Origin: SCBR16-9 sp964537975
GTDB lineage: Bacteria > Hydrogenedentota > Hydrogenedentia > Hydrogenedentales > SCBR16-9
Assembly (NCBI GenBank): GCA_964537975.1
Contig: CAZIDP010000009.1
Coordinates: forward strand, 1 to 64,000
Reading direction: 5' to 3'
DNA length: 64,000 nt
A program made the translations under genes and the position numbers. Positions within the stretch are counted from its first letter, which is position 1, and every line of letters starts with the position of its first letter. The notes beneath the pieces were generated by a model that was not told where the DNA came from, searched no databases, and worked only from the letters and a program-made list of their open reading frames with translations. Positions 1-8,180 of this stretch are shown here, in pieces.

Positions 1-2
1 CT

Positions 3-194
3 TCCTGGTTGCCTGTTGATCAGGGGATGGTTGATTATGAGGCCCTGCTGAGTCTATTTCAAAAACATGATTATTCAGGTTCATTCGTTATGCATAATTT
101 TTATGACGGATGTGACCTTTCGGGGTTGATCAAAGCGACACGACATGATGTTCAGTATATTCAGCAGATGATTTCCAAGCTCTGGAGCTCATGA
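3..194 (+). CDS. Sugar phosphate isomerase/epimerase, C-terminal fragment
   Basis: The reading frame is open from the left edge, so only the last ~64 residues are present. The stretch around LPVDQGMVDYEALL followed by YSGSFVMHN resembles the last strands of xylose-isomerase-like TIM barrels (AP endonuclease 2 superfamily), where a gly-rich loop, an acidic residue and a final helix close the barrel. Such enzymes isomerise or epimerise sugars or inositols and are often co-transcribed with Gfo/Idh/MocA dehydrogenases. The next gene, 37 bp downstream on the same strand, is one. The substrate cannot be read from this fragment. Confidence 0.6.
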   Translation, partial: SWLPVDQGMVDYEALLSLFQKHDYSGSFVMHNFYDGCDLSGLIKATRHDVQYIQQMISKLWSS

Positions 195-231
195 TACAAA
201 TCTGAAAGCACTTAAAAGGAGTTGAGTTTTA

Positions 232-1503
232 ATGAAGCAATCCACATTGCCCCGTGTTACAGTTATCGGCGCGGGCATGATTTTACACGATCAGATTCTG
301 CCCTCCTTATATCATCTACAACATCAAGGCCGTATTGGCGACATACATATTTGCGGGACACGGGTGTCATCAATCAAGGCGCTTCTGAAATCGGCAAGGT
401 TCAAAAAAGGGTTTCCCGGCCAATCTTTTACACCCTATCCTGATCCGTCATCTTATGATGCCTCTAAATCCTATCCGGATTTATATAAAACAGTACTTCA
501 GGAGGCCCCGGATCAAGGCTTCACTATCATCGCTGTTCCGGACCAACTCCATTACGAGATGACGCTGGCCGCATTGGAATTCAATCAGCATATCTGCGTT
601 GTAAAACCTCTGGTATTGCGGTATCAAGAAGCAGAAACCATTGCCAGGGTTGCCCGTGAAAAAGGCCTGTTTGTCGGAGTTGAATATCATAAACGCTTTG
701 ATCACCGAGCGGTCATGGCACGAAAAGCCTATCGCGAAGGCAGGTTGGGTGATTTTCGTCTGGCGCAGGCACAGATGCACGAACCCTGGTACTATCGCGA
801 CTCCAATTTTCAGCACTGGTTTACGTGTGAAGAAACAGACATGTTCACCTATGTTGGTTGTCATTATGTTGATCAAGTCGCATTCATAACAGGTCTCCGT
901 CCTGTCGCGGTAAGTGTATATGGTATCCCTGATTCATTTCCCAATGGAAACAAGGGGTACCTCTGGACTGATGCCCGTATTCTATGGGAAAATGGTGCTT
1001 GTTTGAATGTCGTTAATGCAATGGGTTCGCCCAATGCCGCTGCCGGTGCCAATTTCCAGGGGTTGACCATGTGGGGCGCTGGGCAGGATGATGGCACGAT
1101 GTTGGTTCATTCTGATCAGTACAGGGGTATGAAACATTCTTACACCACATCGGCAGGCGGGCCAGGTGATACGGTATACGCTGAACCCAATCCAGATTAT
1201 ATGCAATTGCTGGAACTGGGTGGTGGGAGGTTAACTCCCGTAGGGTATGGATACCGAAGCATTGAAGCCATAATCAATGCCTGCATTCAAGTAGAAAAAA
1301 GAGGTGACATCGCAGCACGACAGGCGGAAATTGACCTCATTGATCAAGAAGGGATAGTGGCAACACCGAAAAACAGCAACTACAACGAGCTGGTTATTGA
1401 AGCAGGACGTTTGAGCATACTGGCTGGAGGGCGGGAAGTGGCAATATTTTATGAGCCGTTTCCCCAAGTTGATTTCAAGACATACAAGCAGGAAATGGCG
1501 TAA
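232..1503 (+). CDS. Gfo/Idh/MocA family NAD(P)-dependent oxidoreductase
   Basis: This 423-residue cytoplasmic enzyme has an N-terminal Rossmann fold (VTVIGAGMILHDQILP, residues ~9-24) and the family's substrate domain from about residue 150. The usual EKP catalytic triad appears as VVKP near residue 125, so the lysine is kept while the glutamate is replaced. The region EYHKRFDHRA matches the family's sugar-binding segment. An AAAAGGAG ribosome site (~213-220) supports the ATG at 232. It sits between a sugar isomerase and a class III aminotransferase, which points to oxidation of a sugar or inositol whose keto product is then aminated. That pathway assignment is inference; the family call is firm. 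Confidence 0.85.
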   Translation: MKQSTLPRVTVIGAGMILHDQILPSLYHLQHQGRIGDIHICGTRVSSIKALLKSARFKKGFPGQSFTPYPDPSSYDASKSYPDLYKTVLQEAPDQGFTIIAVPDQLHYEMTLAALEFNQHICVVKPLVLRYQEAETIARVAREKGLFVGVEYHKRFDHRAVMARKAYREGRLGDFRLAQAQMHEPWYYRDSNFQHWFTCEETDMFTYVGCHYVDQVAFITGLRPVAVSVYGIPDSFPNGNKGYLWTDARILWENGACLNVVNAMGSPNAAAGANFQGLTMWGAGQDDGTMLVHSDQYRGMKHSYTTSAGGPGDTVYAEPNPDYMQLLELGGGRLTPVGYGYRSIEAIINACIQVEKRGDIAARQAEIDLIDQEGIVATPKNSNYNELVIEAGRLSILAGGREVAIFYEPFPQVDFKTYKQEMA

Positions 1504-1536
1504 TAATTTCACATTAGATGGAGTAGCATTCTAGAC

Positions 1537-2910
1537 ATGGCAACAAAAGAATTTCCTTTGGAACCAGAGCGCGTAAAGCATATAGAAACTAAGTACCGTA
1601 GTATAAAAACAGAATTACCCGTTCCGGAGTCAATACCTGTCTTGAAAGATATGCGTGCCCATGAGCCGCGCAGTATGGGAGGACAACCGCCGATTATCTG
1701 GGATCATGGCGAAGGTGCTGTGGTTTGTGATCGTTATGGTAACCGCTGGATCGATTTTTCAAGTGGCGTTTTGGTGACTTCATGTGGACATGGAAGACCG
1801 GAAATTGTCGATGCCATTTGCGCCATGGCACGCCAGGGGTTATACCATGCTTACTGCTTCCCGACAGAAATCCGTGCCAAACTGGTGGAAACACTGTGTA
1901 ACTTTGCGCCAGAGCCACTAAATCGTATTTTCTTGTTGACGACTGGTTCCGAAGCAACAGAATGTTGCATTAAGCTGGCCCGAACGCAAGGCATGAAAGT
2001 TGGAGGAGAGCAGAAGCGCATTCTGGTCTCTTTTACAAATGGGTTCCACGGACGCACCATGGGTGCGCAATTGGCTGGTGGTATACCAGGTCTGAAAACC
2101 TGGTTAGGTGGTGGACATCCCGATTTTGTACAAGTCCCCTTCCCTGACGGATTTCGACAACAGGACACAAGCTTTCAGGTATTTGAAGAAACCTTGACAC
2201 AGCTCAACATCAATCCAGCGCACGTTTGTGGTGTGATGGGCGAGACATTTCAGGGCTGTAATGCTACTTTAATGCCCCAGGAATACGCGAAAGCACTTCG
2301 CCAATGGTGCGATAAGCAGCAAGCGGTGCTGATATTTGATGAAGTCCAGGCCGCATTCGGACGTAGCGGAAAGCCCTTTAGTTTCCAGCATCTGGATGTA
2401 ATACCTGATCTTGTAGCATGTGGAAAAGGAATCTCCGGTGGTATGCCCTTGTCTGCCGTCCTGGGCCGTGCAGAAATCATGAATTTGTATGGGCCAGGAG
2501 AGATGACCAGTACACATTCCGCCAATCCGGTCTGTGCCGCTGCCGCGTTGGCAAATCTGGAAGTGATTATTAATGAGGGCTTGATTGAACATGTCGCGAC
2601 ATTGGAATCTACGTTGATGTCAGGGATTCAGGAAATTGTCGCGGTTTCAAATGGTCTCATCGGTCGTGCTGATGGCGTAGGCCTTGTAGGTGCATTGCAG
2701 TTTACCCATCCAGGAACCACAGACCCGGACCCGGAAACTGCCTGGAAAGTCGTACATACTGCATATAAACGCGGCCTGCTTCTCTTTGCTCCTGTTGGTG
2801 TCGGCGGCGCCGCCATTAAATTGTGTCCACCGCTTATTATTGATGAAGATGCATTAAACGAAGGCTTGGAAGTATTACTGGAAGTCGTTAAAGACATAAC
2901 CAACCTATAA
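1537..2910 (+). CDS. Class III PLP-dependent aminotransferase
   Basis: This 457-residue enzyme has the complete class III aminotransferase (AT-III, fold type I) signature. TGSEAT (~136-141) is the phosphate-binding loop, FHGRT sits at ~170-174, IFDEVQAAFGRSGK places Asp268 under the pyridine nitrogen, and ACGKGISGG places the Schiff-base lysine at Lys297. Relatives include 4-aminobutyrate and ornithine aminotransferases. It lies 33 bp after an oxidoreductase and upstream of a WbpB/WbpD-like pair. That suggests transamination of a keto sugar or keto-cyclitol, although the usual partner in such clusters is a DegT/DnrJ/EryC1 enzyme. The amino donor and acceptor are unknown. The ribosome site (GATGGAG, 1518-1524) is rather far from the ATG. 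Confidence 0.88.
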   Translation: MATKEFPLEPERVKHIETKYRSIKTELPVPESIPVLKDMRAHEPRSMGGQPPIIWDHGEGAVVCDRYGNRWIDFSSGVLVTSCGHGRPEIVDAICAMARQGLYHAYCFPTEIRAKLVETLCNFAPEPLNRIFLLTTGSEATECCIKLARTQGMKVGGEQKRILVSFTNGFHGRTMGAQLAGGIPGLKTWLGGGHPDFVQVPFPDGFRQQDTSFQVFEETLTQLNINPAHVCGVMGETFQGCNATLMPQEYAKALRQWCDKQQAVLIFDEVQAAFGRSGKPFSFQHLDVIPDLVACGKGISGGMPLSAVLGRAEIMNLYGPGEMTSTHSANPVCAAAALANLEVIINEGLIEHVATLESTLMSGIQEIVAVSNGLIGRADGVGLVGALQFTHPGTTDPDPETAWKVVHTAYKRGLLLFAPVGVGGAAIKLCPPLIIDEDALNEGLEVLLEVVKDITNL

Positions 2911-2940
2911 GGCATAAGAATTGGAAATAACCAGAAATCG

Positions 2941-2969
2941 TTGAATGTGCTTGCTTTACTGGGTATAAT
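2941..2969 (+). promoter_or_regulatory. Sigma-70-type promoter upstream of the WbpB/WbpD/Wzz-like genes
   Basis: TTGAAT (2941-2946) and TATAAT (2964-2969) are separated by exactly 17 bases, in the 174-bp gap before the gene at 3085. A second possible -35 (TTGACA, 2987-2992) has only a poor -10. This suggests that the genes at 3085-5992 form their own transcription unit. Confidence 0.5.
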
Positions 2970-3084
2970 TCCCGTTTGATTCACTCTTGACAAATAATCC
3001 TTGTGGCACCTGTTAACTGCATACATCATCAATTGATATATGACGATCCTCTATGCAGTCACCTGATCCGGAGAAATAATACGC

Positions 3085-4107
3085 ATGCTGAATATTGCAT
3101 TGGTGGGGTATGGATATTGGGGACCAAACCTGGCCAGAAATTTTAATTCCCACCCGGAATGTACATTACATACCATCGTCGACATGGCGCCCAATCGGCG
3201 CGAATTGGCACAGGCTACCTACCCGTATACCCGTGTCATGGATACAGACGAGGCCATTGAAAACGCAGAAATCGATGTGGTGGTGATAGCCACACCGGTG
3301 TTTACCCATCATACGCTTGCCAAACGTGCTTTATTGAATGGCAAACATGTCTGGGTCGAAAAGCCCATGGCTTCAAACACAGAACAGGCACGTGAGCTGG
3401 TAGAACTGTCAGAAAGTAATGGATTAACACTGATGGTAGACCACACCTTTCTTTTTACAGGCGCTGTCCAGAAAATGAAAGAATTAATGGATGCCAATGA
3501 ATTCGGTGATCTGTATTATTATGATTCCGTCCGAATTAATCTGGGATTGTTTCAACACGACATCAATGTAATCTGGGACCTGGCACCACACGATCTTTCG
3601 ATCATGGACTATTTACTTGGGCCGTCCGCTGAAGCCGTGTCGGCGCAAGGCAGAGACCATTTCGGTACGGGTCTTGTCGATGTCGCCTATGTCAGCGTGG
3701 CTTACCCGAACAATTTATTGGCGCATTTTCACCTGAACTGGCTCTCCCCGGTCAAGATTCGCAGCACAATTGTGGGTGGATCACGCAAAATGCTGGTTTG
3801 GGACGATCAGAGTCAGGAAGAAAAAATAAAAGTATATGATAAGGGTATGGATGTTGCTACCCGCGAAGGGGTGTATCGCGTTCTAGCTACCCCCAGAATC
3901 GGAGACATGACAGCTCCTGTGGTATCAAATATTGAGGCTCTCAACAGCGAAGTAGATTATTTTGTGCAATGCATTAAATATGGCGAGCAACCCTTCAATG
4001 ATGCCCGGGCAGGCATGCGCATTGTCTCCATTTTAGAAGCTACCGATCGTTCATTAAAAGAAGATGGACGCACCATACCATTAAAATCTATTCTTGAAGG
4101 TATATAG
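3085..4107 (+). CDS. Gfo/Idh/MocA oxidoreductase, WbpB-like
   Basis: This 340-residue NAD-dependent sugar dehydrogenase starts with the Rossmann motif GYGYWGPNLARNF. It has the family signature EKPMA (~residues 93-97) and the C-terminal domain with WDLAPHDLSIMDYLL, which supplies the active-site Asp and His. The GYGYWGPN start and the partnership with a hexapeptide acetyltransferase resemble WbpB/WlbA, which oxidise C3 of UDP-N-acetyl-glucosaminuronate on the way to 2,3-diacetamido sugars. The next gene overlaps by one base (TAGTG), so translation is coupled. A WbpA-type UDP-sugar 6-dehydrogenase and a DegT aminotransferase are not in the window, so the exact sugar is inferred. Confidence 0.85.
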   Translation: MLNIALVGYGYWGPNLARNFNSHPECTLHTIVDMAPNRRELAQATYPYTRVMDTDEAIENAEIDVVVIATPVFTHHTLAKRALLNGKHVWVEKPMASNTEQARELVELSESNGLTLMVDHTFLFTGAVQKMKELMDANEFGDLYYYDSVRINLGLFQHDINVIWDLAPHDLSIMDYLLGPSAEAVSAQGRDHFGTGLVDVAYVSVAYPNNLLAHFHLNWLSPVKIRSTIVGGSRKMLVWDDQSQEEKIKVYDKGMDVATREGVYRVLATPRIGDMTAPVVSNIEALNSEVDYFVQCIKYGEQPFNDARAGMRIVSILEATDRSLKEDGRTIPLKSILEGI

Positions 4108-4595
4108 TGGATATGGAAACCTACAACCGTATTGCCCCGGATGTTATACTTGGAACCGACGTCAAGTTGGCATGTTTTATCAATGCCTATGGATGCCGTA
4201 TCGGAAATCGCAGCAAAGTTGGTGCATTTGTAGAAATCCAAAAGGGGGTTACCATAGGCGACGATTGCAAAATATCGAGTCACAGTTTTCTGTGTGAAGG
4301 TGTTAGCGTTGAGGATGGCGTATTTATTGGGCATGGTGTGACTTTTACCAACGATCGATATCCCAGGGCTACCAATTCAGATGGGACTCTCCAGACAGAA
4401 GCAGATTGGCAAGTCGTACCCACCTTAATCAAGAAACAAGCATCTGTCGGTTCTGGCGTCACATTGCTTTGTGGGATCACCATTGGTGAAGGTGCCATAA
4501 TAGGAGCGGGGAGTCTTGTGACAAAGTCCGTACCACCAGGTGAGATTTGGGCAGGAAATCCTGCACGTTTCTTGCGTAAAGTCCATACTGATTGA
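4107..4595 (+). CDS. WbpD-like hexapeptide-repeat N-acetyltransferase
   Basis: This 162-residue left-handed beta-helix acyltransferase shows repeated [LIV]-G-x-x hexads (IGNRSKVGAFVEI, VTIGDDCKI, VSVEDGVFIGHG, ASVGSGVTLLCG, ITIGEGAIIGAG) and closes with VPPGEIWAGNPARFLR. The GHGVTFTND segment is typical of WbpD/WlbB-type enzymes, which transfer acetyl from acetyl-CoA to the 3-amino group of a nucleotide sugar. The start is GTG at 4107 (overlapping the previous stop by one base) or ATG at 4113. Its position directly after the WbpB-like dehydrogenase supports an amino-sugar role in surface polysaccharide synthesis. Confidence 0.82.
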   Translation: MDMETYNRIAPDVILGTDVKLACFINAYGCRIGNRSKVGAFVEIQKGVTIGDDCKISSHSFLCEGVSVEDGVFIGHGVTFTNDRYPRATNSDGTLQTEADWQVVPTLIKKQASVGSGVTLLCGITIGEGAIIGAGSLVTKSVPPGEIWAGNPARFLRKVHTD

Positions 4596-4675
4596 TTCAT
4601 TATAGAATAAAGCAGACATTGGGCTGTTCATACATCATCTATGCGATAAGAAACAAAAAGGAAAGATCTGTTTAA

Positions 4676-5992
4676 GTGAATGATTACACCCTAAACATAC
4701 TTCGACACATATACCTGCAAAAACGCTTCATAGCTTTAGTGATCGTCTTGGCTTTTCTTGCCAGCGTAGTACGGGTAATTTTTGCAGGGCAAGAGTACCG
4801 TGCTGAGACAACTCTGGTTATCACTTCCGTACCTCCAACCGGAGAAAAAGGATTGATAATGCCGGAACAGATAAGCCCCAAAGTATACCAAACCATGGCT
4901 ACCTCCATGGATGTGCTTGGCCAGGTTTTGGGCTTGCTGGATGATGCCAATGCTTTTACGGGTACTGTTCCAGAACTACGAGATTTCTCTGGCATGCTGG
5001 TAACCCAATTGGAAACGGTTGATCCAACGGCAAGACCGATGACCTACTCCCCAATACTTGCCTTACGTGCTACCGCTGATACGTATGAGCTTGCTGTAGC
5101 GATTGTAGACACTTGGGCTAAAGTGTTGATCGATACAGCGCAACAAGTGAACAACATACGGATTGCTGGTGTAAGTAATGCAATGATTGATCGTACAAAT
5201 GATCACAAGCAACTTCTTGATACAGTTTGGGTGGAATTGGCAGAAGAAACCGCGCAATACGATTTAAAATTGTTGCGAGAAGAACTGGAAAGGCGTCAGA
5301 TATTAATCCATAACCTGGACGAAAAGTTGGTTGATGCACGTATTGAATTACGAGCCGCTGAAGAACGACTGATAGCTGTTGAACAACAACTGGAAGTAGA
5401 ACCAGAAATCAAAGAATTATTCCGGTCTCCTTCTGAAACTGCCTATTGGATTGTGGAAAGCACAACAGATCGGGATGAAATTCTGTCTGAATTGGAACAA
5501 AAAGGGATGCGCACTGAAGAGATTAATCCTGCCTTTACAGAGCTACGGAAAAATCTTGCCGCGGCCCAACAAGATGTTGCGTCCTATCGTGCGCGTATGG
5601 AAAGCCTTGTTCAACAACTGGAGTCGATTCGGGCACTACAACGTGAAACACAGACTCTGCTTGCTGAACGCGAGCTGGTACAAACAAGGCTCACTTCCGA
5701 GGAAACGCATATGCGACAATCCTATGTAGAATTGGCCAATCTCAGGACCTACCTGGAGTCTACTGGCTTGATAATCAGTGGGCATTCACCCGATGCAATT
5801 TATCCTGTTGGACTCAACCGTATGAGTGAGCAAATCTATGCTTCGTCTGACCCTGGCATCCTAGGTCGTAAAGGACGGGTTCTATTGGCAACCATGATTG
5901 CTGCTCTGTTGGCAATCGGTGTCGCAGTATTTCCTGTAGTAGGCCAGCCATTTTTGGACCAGATTCGGCAAGATGTCAACAAAACAAGCTAA
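4676..5992 (+). CDS. Wzz/GumC-like polysaccharide chain-length (co-polymerase) protein
   Basis: This 438-residue inner-membrane protein has the topology of polysaccharide co-polymerases. There is a short cytoplasmic tail, a first membrane helix (~17-37), a long periplasmic region rich in Glu, Leu and Arg that is predicted coiled coil (~170-350), and a second helix (~403-425, LATMIAALLAIGVAVF). The N-terminal segment after the first helix (YRAETTLVI) resembles the Wzz domain. No C-terminal tyrosine kinase or Walker motif follows. The GTG start at 4676 is preceded by AAGGAAAG about ten bases upstream. It probably sets the length of the polymer whose sugars are made by the genes before it. Confidence 0.72.
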   Translation: MNDYTLNILRHIYLQKRFIALVIVLAFLASVVRVIFAGQEYRAETTLVITSVPPTGEKGLIMPEQISPKVYQTMATSMDVLGQVLGLLDDANAFTGTVPELRDFSGMLVTQLETVDPTARPMTYSPILALRATADTYELAVAIVDTWAKVLIDTAQQVNNIRIAGVSNAMIDRTNDHKQLLDTVWVELAEETAQYDLKLLREELERRQILIHNLDEKLVDARIELRAAEERLIAVEQQLEVEPEIKELFRSPSETAYWIVESTTDRDEILSELEQKGMRTEEINPAFTELRKNLAAAQQDVASYRARMESLVQQLESIRALQRETQTLLAERELVQTRLTSEETHMRQSYVELANLRTYLESTGLIISGHSPDAIYPVGLNRMSEQIYASSDPGILGRKGRVLLATMIAALLAIGVAVFPVVGQPFLDQIRQDVNKTS

Positions 5993-6026
5993 ATGGAGCA
6001 CTTAGCATATGAACCTGAGTCCTGGC

Positions 6027-6980
6027 TTAGTCCTCCAGATTTAACCAGGCACATTCTTTCGGTGATAGCTCAATATCCAATGCTGTTATGCATTGTTCAA
6101 ATTCTTCTTTTGAATATGCAGCAACCAGTGGAAACAGGTTTAACTCTGGATGATTCAATACCCATGCCAAAGCAATCTGGGCAATGCTGACATTCTTTTC
6201 TCTGGCTATAATACCAGCACGGTCCAGCCGCTTAAAGTTGTCCTCGCTACCATAACTGTACATATACAGCGATTCTTCATGCTCAGCTTTGTTTTCACGG
6301 GTTAACTTGCCAGAAAACCACCCTCCTGCAAGAGACGACCAACAGAAAAGCGGTATTTCTTCTGTCGAATACCAGTGACGTTGCTCAATATTGGCTTGAC
6401 CGGTAATACTGATACAATCATCCCAAGGTGGACGTATCTGGACTGCCAGACTGAATTGGGGACTACTCGCCACAAATGGTGAGAGATTATGTTCTTTGGC
6501 ATAGGCATTCGCTTCTGCAATTCGATGTGCTGACCAGTTCGAACCTCCATACGCATGGATGCGGCCTGCGACTTTGTGTTCATGCAAAGTTTCAACAATA
6601 GTATCAACCGGCATGCCTGGATCATCTCGGTGCAATAAATACAAATCGATATACGTTGTCTTCAAACGTGCCAGGGAATCATAGATATCCGCTGTAATAT
6701 CCCAGGATGTCACCCGCTTTCTGTCTGGACTGTGATGTGCTCCTTTTCCGATTATAACCAGCTTTTCCCTGATCCCTCGATCGTTCATCCAGCGACCAAA
6801 GATACGTTCATTATCTCCTCCAGCATATATGTGTGCGGTATCAAATGTAGTGCAACCCAATGAAAATATTTGGTCCATCAAAGCCCAACCTTGAGGTTCA
6901 TTGCCTGTGCTTAACATGACTGTACCTTGAACGAGCCGGGATATATTCTTGTGTATACCAGGTACTTTTCCATATAACAT
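6027..6980 (-). CDS. Aldo/keto reductase
   Basis: This 317-residue (beta/alpha)8 NAD(P)H-dependent oxidoreductase carries the family tetrad: Asp in FDTAHIYAGG, Tyr in the same segment, Lys in IGKGAHH and His in LYLLHRDDP. The GGSNWSA segment after strand 6 resembles the AKR12/AKR13-like groups that act on sugars. It runs opposite to the polysaccharide genes and ends only 35 bp from the Wzz-like gene, convergently, with no obvious terminator between. It precedes or shares an operon with nothing clear on its 3' side. On its 5' side a Gfo/Idh/MocA gene ends 31 bp upstream, so the two are probably co-transcribed for sugar metabolism. Confidence 0.85.
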   Translation of the reverse strand: MLYGKVPGIHKNISRLVQGTVMLSTGNEPQGWALMDQIFSLGCTTFDTAHIYAGGDNERIFGRWMNDRGIREKLVIIGKGAHHSPDRKRVTSWDITADIYDSLARLKTTYIDLYLLHRDDPGMPVDTIVETLHEHKVAGRIHAYGGSNWSAHRIAEANAYAKEHNLSPFVASSPQFSLAVQIRPPWDDCISITGQANIEQRHWYSTEEIPLFCWSSLAGGWFSGKLTRENKAEHEESLYMYSYGSEDNFKRLDRAGIIAREKNVSIAQIALAWVLNHPELNLFPLVAAYSKEEFEQCITALDIELSPKECAWLNLED

Positions 6981-7011
6981 GTAATTACTTCCTTAGCTAG
7001 TTGTAATGTGG

Positions 7012-7998
7012 TTATTCCATAGAGTACTTCAAACCCCATTGGGCACGTATTTCATCCAGGGTTTGCATTATTTCCAACGATTCGGCCAATGGCATAACCG
7101 ATGATTCAGTAAATCCCTTACGAATACAATCGCCGACTGCTTTCGCTTCATAATTGAAGCCGTTTCCCTCAATTGGCAAATCAATGCGATGGGCTTCCTG
7201 ACCATGTATATGTAATGTTGCAGCTGTACTACACCAGAATGGTGAATGTAGTTGAATGATACCTTCAGTACCCATAATGAAAATATCATGATGTAAATTA
7301 ACACGAATTGCACTGGACAAGGCTGCTATCGCGCCGTTTTTATATTGAAAGAGCATGGCGGCCTGTTCATCAACACCCGTTTCCCCCATGCTGACAGCAC
7401 TGGTCATGCTGGCTGGAGGACCACCAAAAACCAATGAAGCCATGGAAACTGTATATACACCGACATCAAGCAATGAACCACCAGCCATTTCCAATGAATA
7501 TAACCTGCTATCCGGTTCAACCGCTGACCGAAATCCGAAGTTTGCCTGTAATTGCCGAACTTCTCCTATTTGGCCTTCATGCAACCAGGAAATTACTTGT
7601 TGTGTTGCTGGGAGAAAACGGGTCCACATTCCTTCCATAAGAAAACGATTGTGTTTTTTTGCCGTATTAACCACTTCAACGGCTTCTTTATGGTTAACCG
7701 TAAACGGCTTTTCGCATAGTACATGCCTTCCATTCTCCAGACAAAGCACAGCATTTTCTGCATGCATCGGATGGGGCGTACCAACATACACCACATCAAC
7801 ATGCTCGTCCTTGGCAAGTGCTTCATAACCGACATGCACCCGAGGCACATTAAATTCTGTGGCAAATGATGCAGCGTGGTCTGGTCTGCGCGAGCCAACA
7901 GCAATCAATTCAGCATCTGTCAACTCCTTTAACCCCCGGGCAAACTGGTGGGCAATGTTTCCAGTACCCAGTATTCCCCATCGTATTTTATCCACCAT
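7012..7998 (-). CDS. Gfo/Idh/MocA oxidoreductase, dihydrodiol/xylose dehydrogenase-like
   Basis: This 328-residue enzyme begins with WGILGTGNIAHQFARGL (NAD(P) site). It has CEKPFTVN (~residues 94-101) with the catalytic lysine, then EGMWTRFLP and GGSLLDVGVYTV. These three segments together are characteristic of the dimeric dihydrodiol dehydrogenase / D-xylose dehydrogenase / glucose-fructose oxidoreductase branch. It has no signal peptide, so it is probably cytoplasmic. It reads toward the aldo/keto reductase and likely shares a transcript with it. The substrate is probably a free sugar or sugar lactone. Confidence 0.87.
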   Translation of the reverse strand: MVDKIRWGILGTGNIAHQFARGLKELTDAELIAVGSRRPDHAASFATEFNVPRVHVGYEALAKDEHVDVVYVGTPHPMHAENAVLCLENGRHVLCEKPFTVNHKEAVEVVNTAKKHNRFLMEGMWTRFLPATQQVISWLHEGQIGEVRQLQANFGFRSAVEPDSRLYSLEMAGGSLLDVGVYTVSMASLVFGGPPASMTSAVSMGETGVDEQAAMLFQYKNGAIAALSSAIRVNLHHDIFIMGTEGIIQLHSPFWCSTAATLHIHGQEAHRIDLPIEGNGFNYEAKAVGDCIRKGFTESSVMPLAESLEIMQTLDEIRAQWGLKYSME

Positions 7999-8180
7999 AC
8001 AATGTAGTTCCTTATACCTTTATCACTAAAACAGGTGAAATTTTAATTTAAAAAATTTATTACTCATAAATTAGCAGTAATCAAACCGGGAATCAAATAA
8101 GTAATTTTGATAAATTGAAATGAACTGCTGCTGCGTTATAGCCTATTCTAATCAATGAACAATTCACAAATGAGGTAATC

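Noticed and set aside
2987..3016. TTGACA ... TGTTAA as the main promoter of the 3085 gene
   Set aside because: The -10 is poor; the upstream pair TTGAAT-N17-TATAAT at 2941-2969 is better.
6001..6026. Terminator between the Wzz-like and aldo/keto reductase genes
   Set aside because: The 34-base gap contains no stem followed by a T run.
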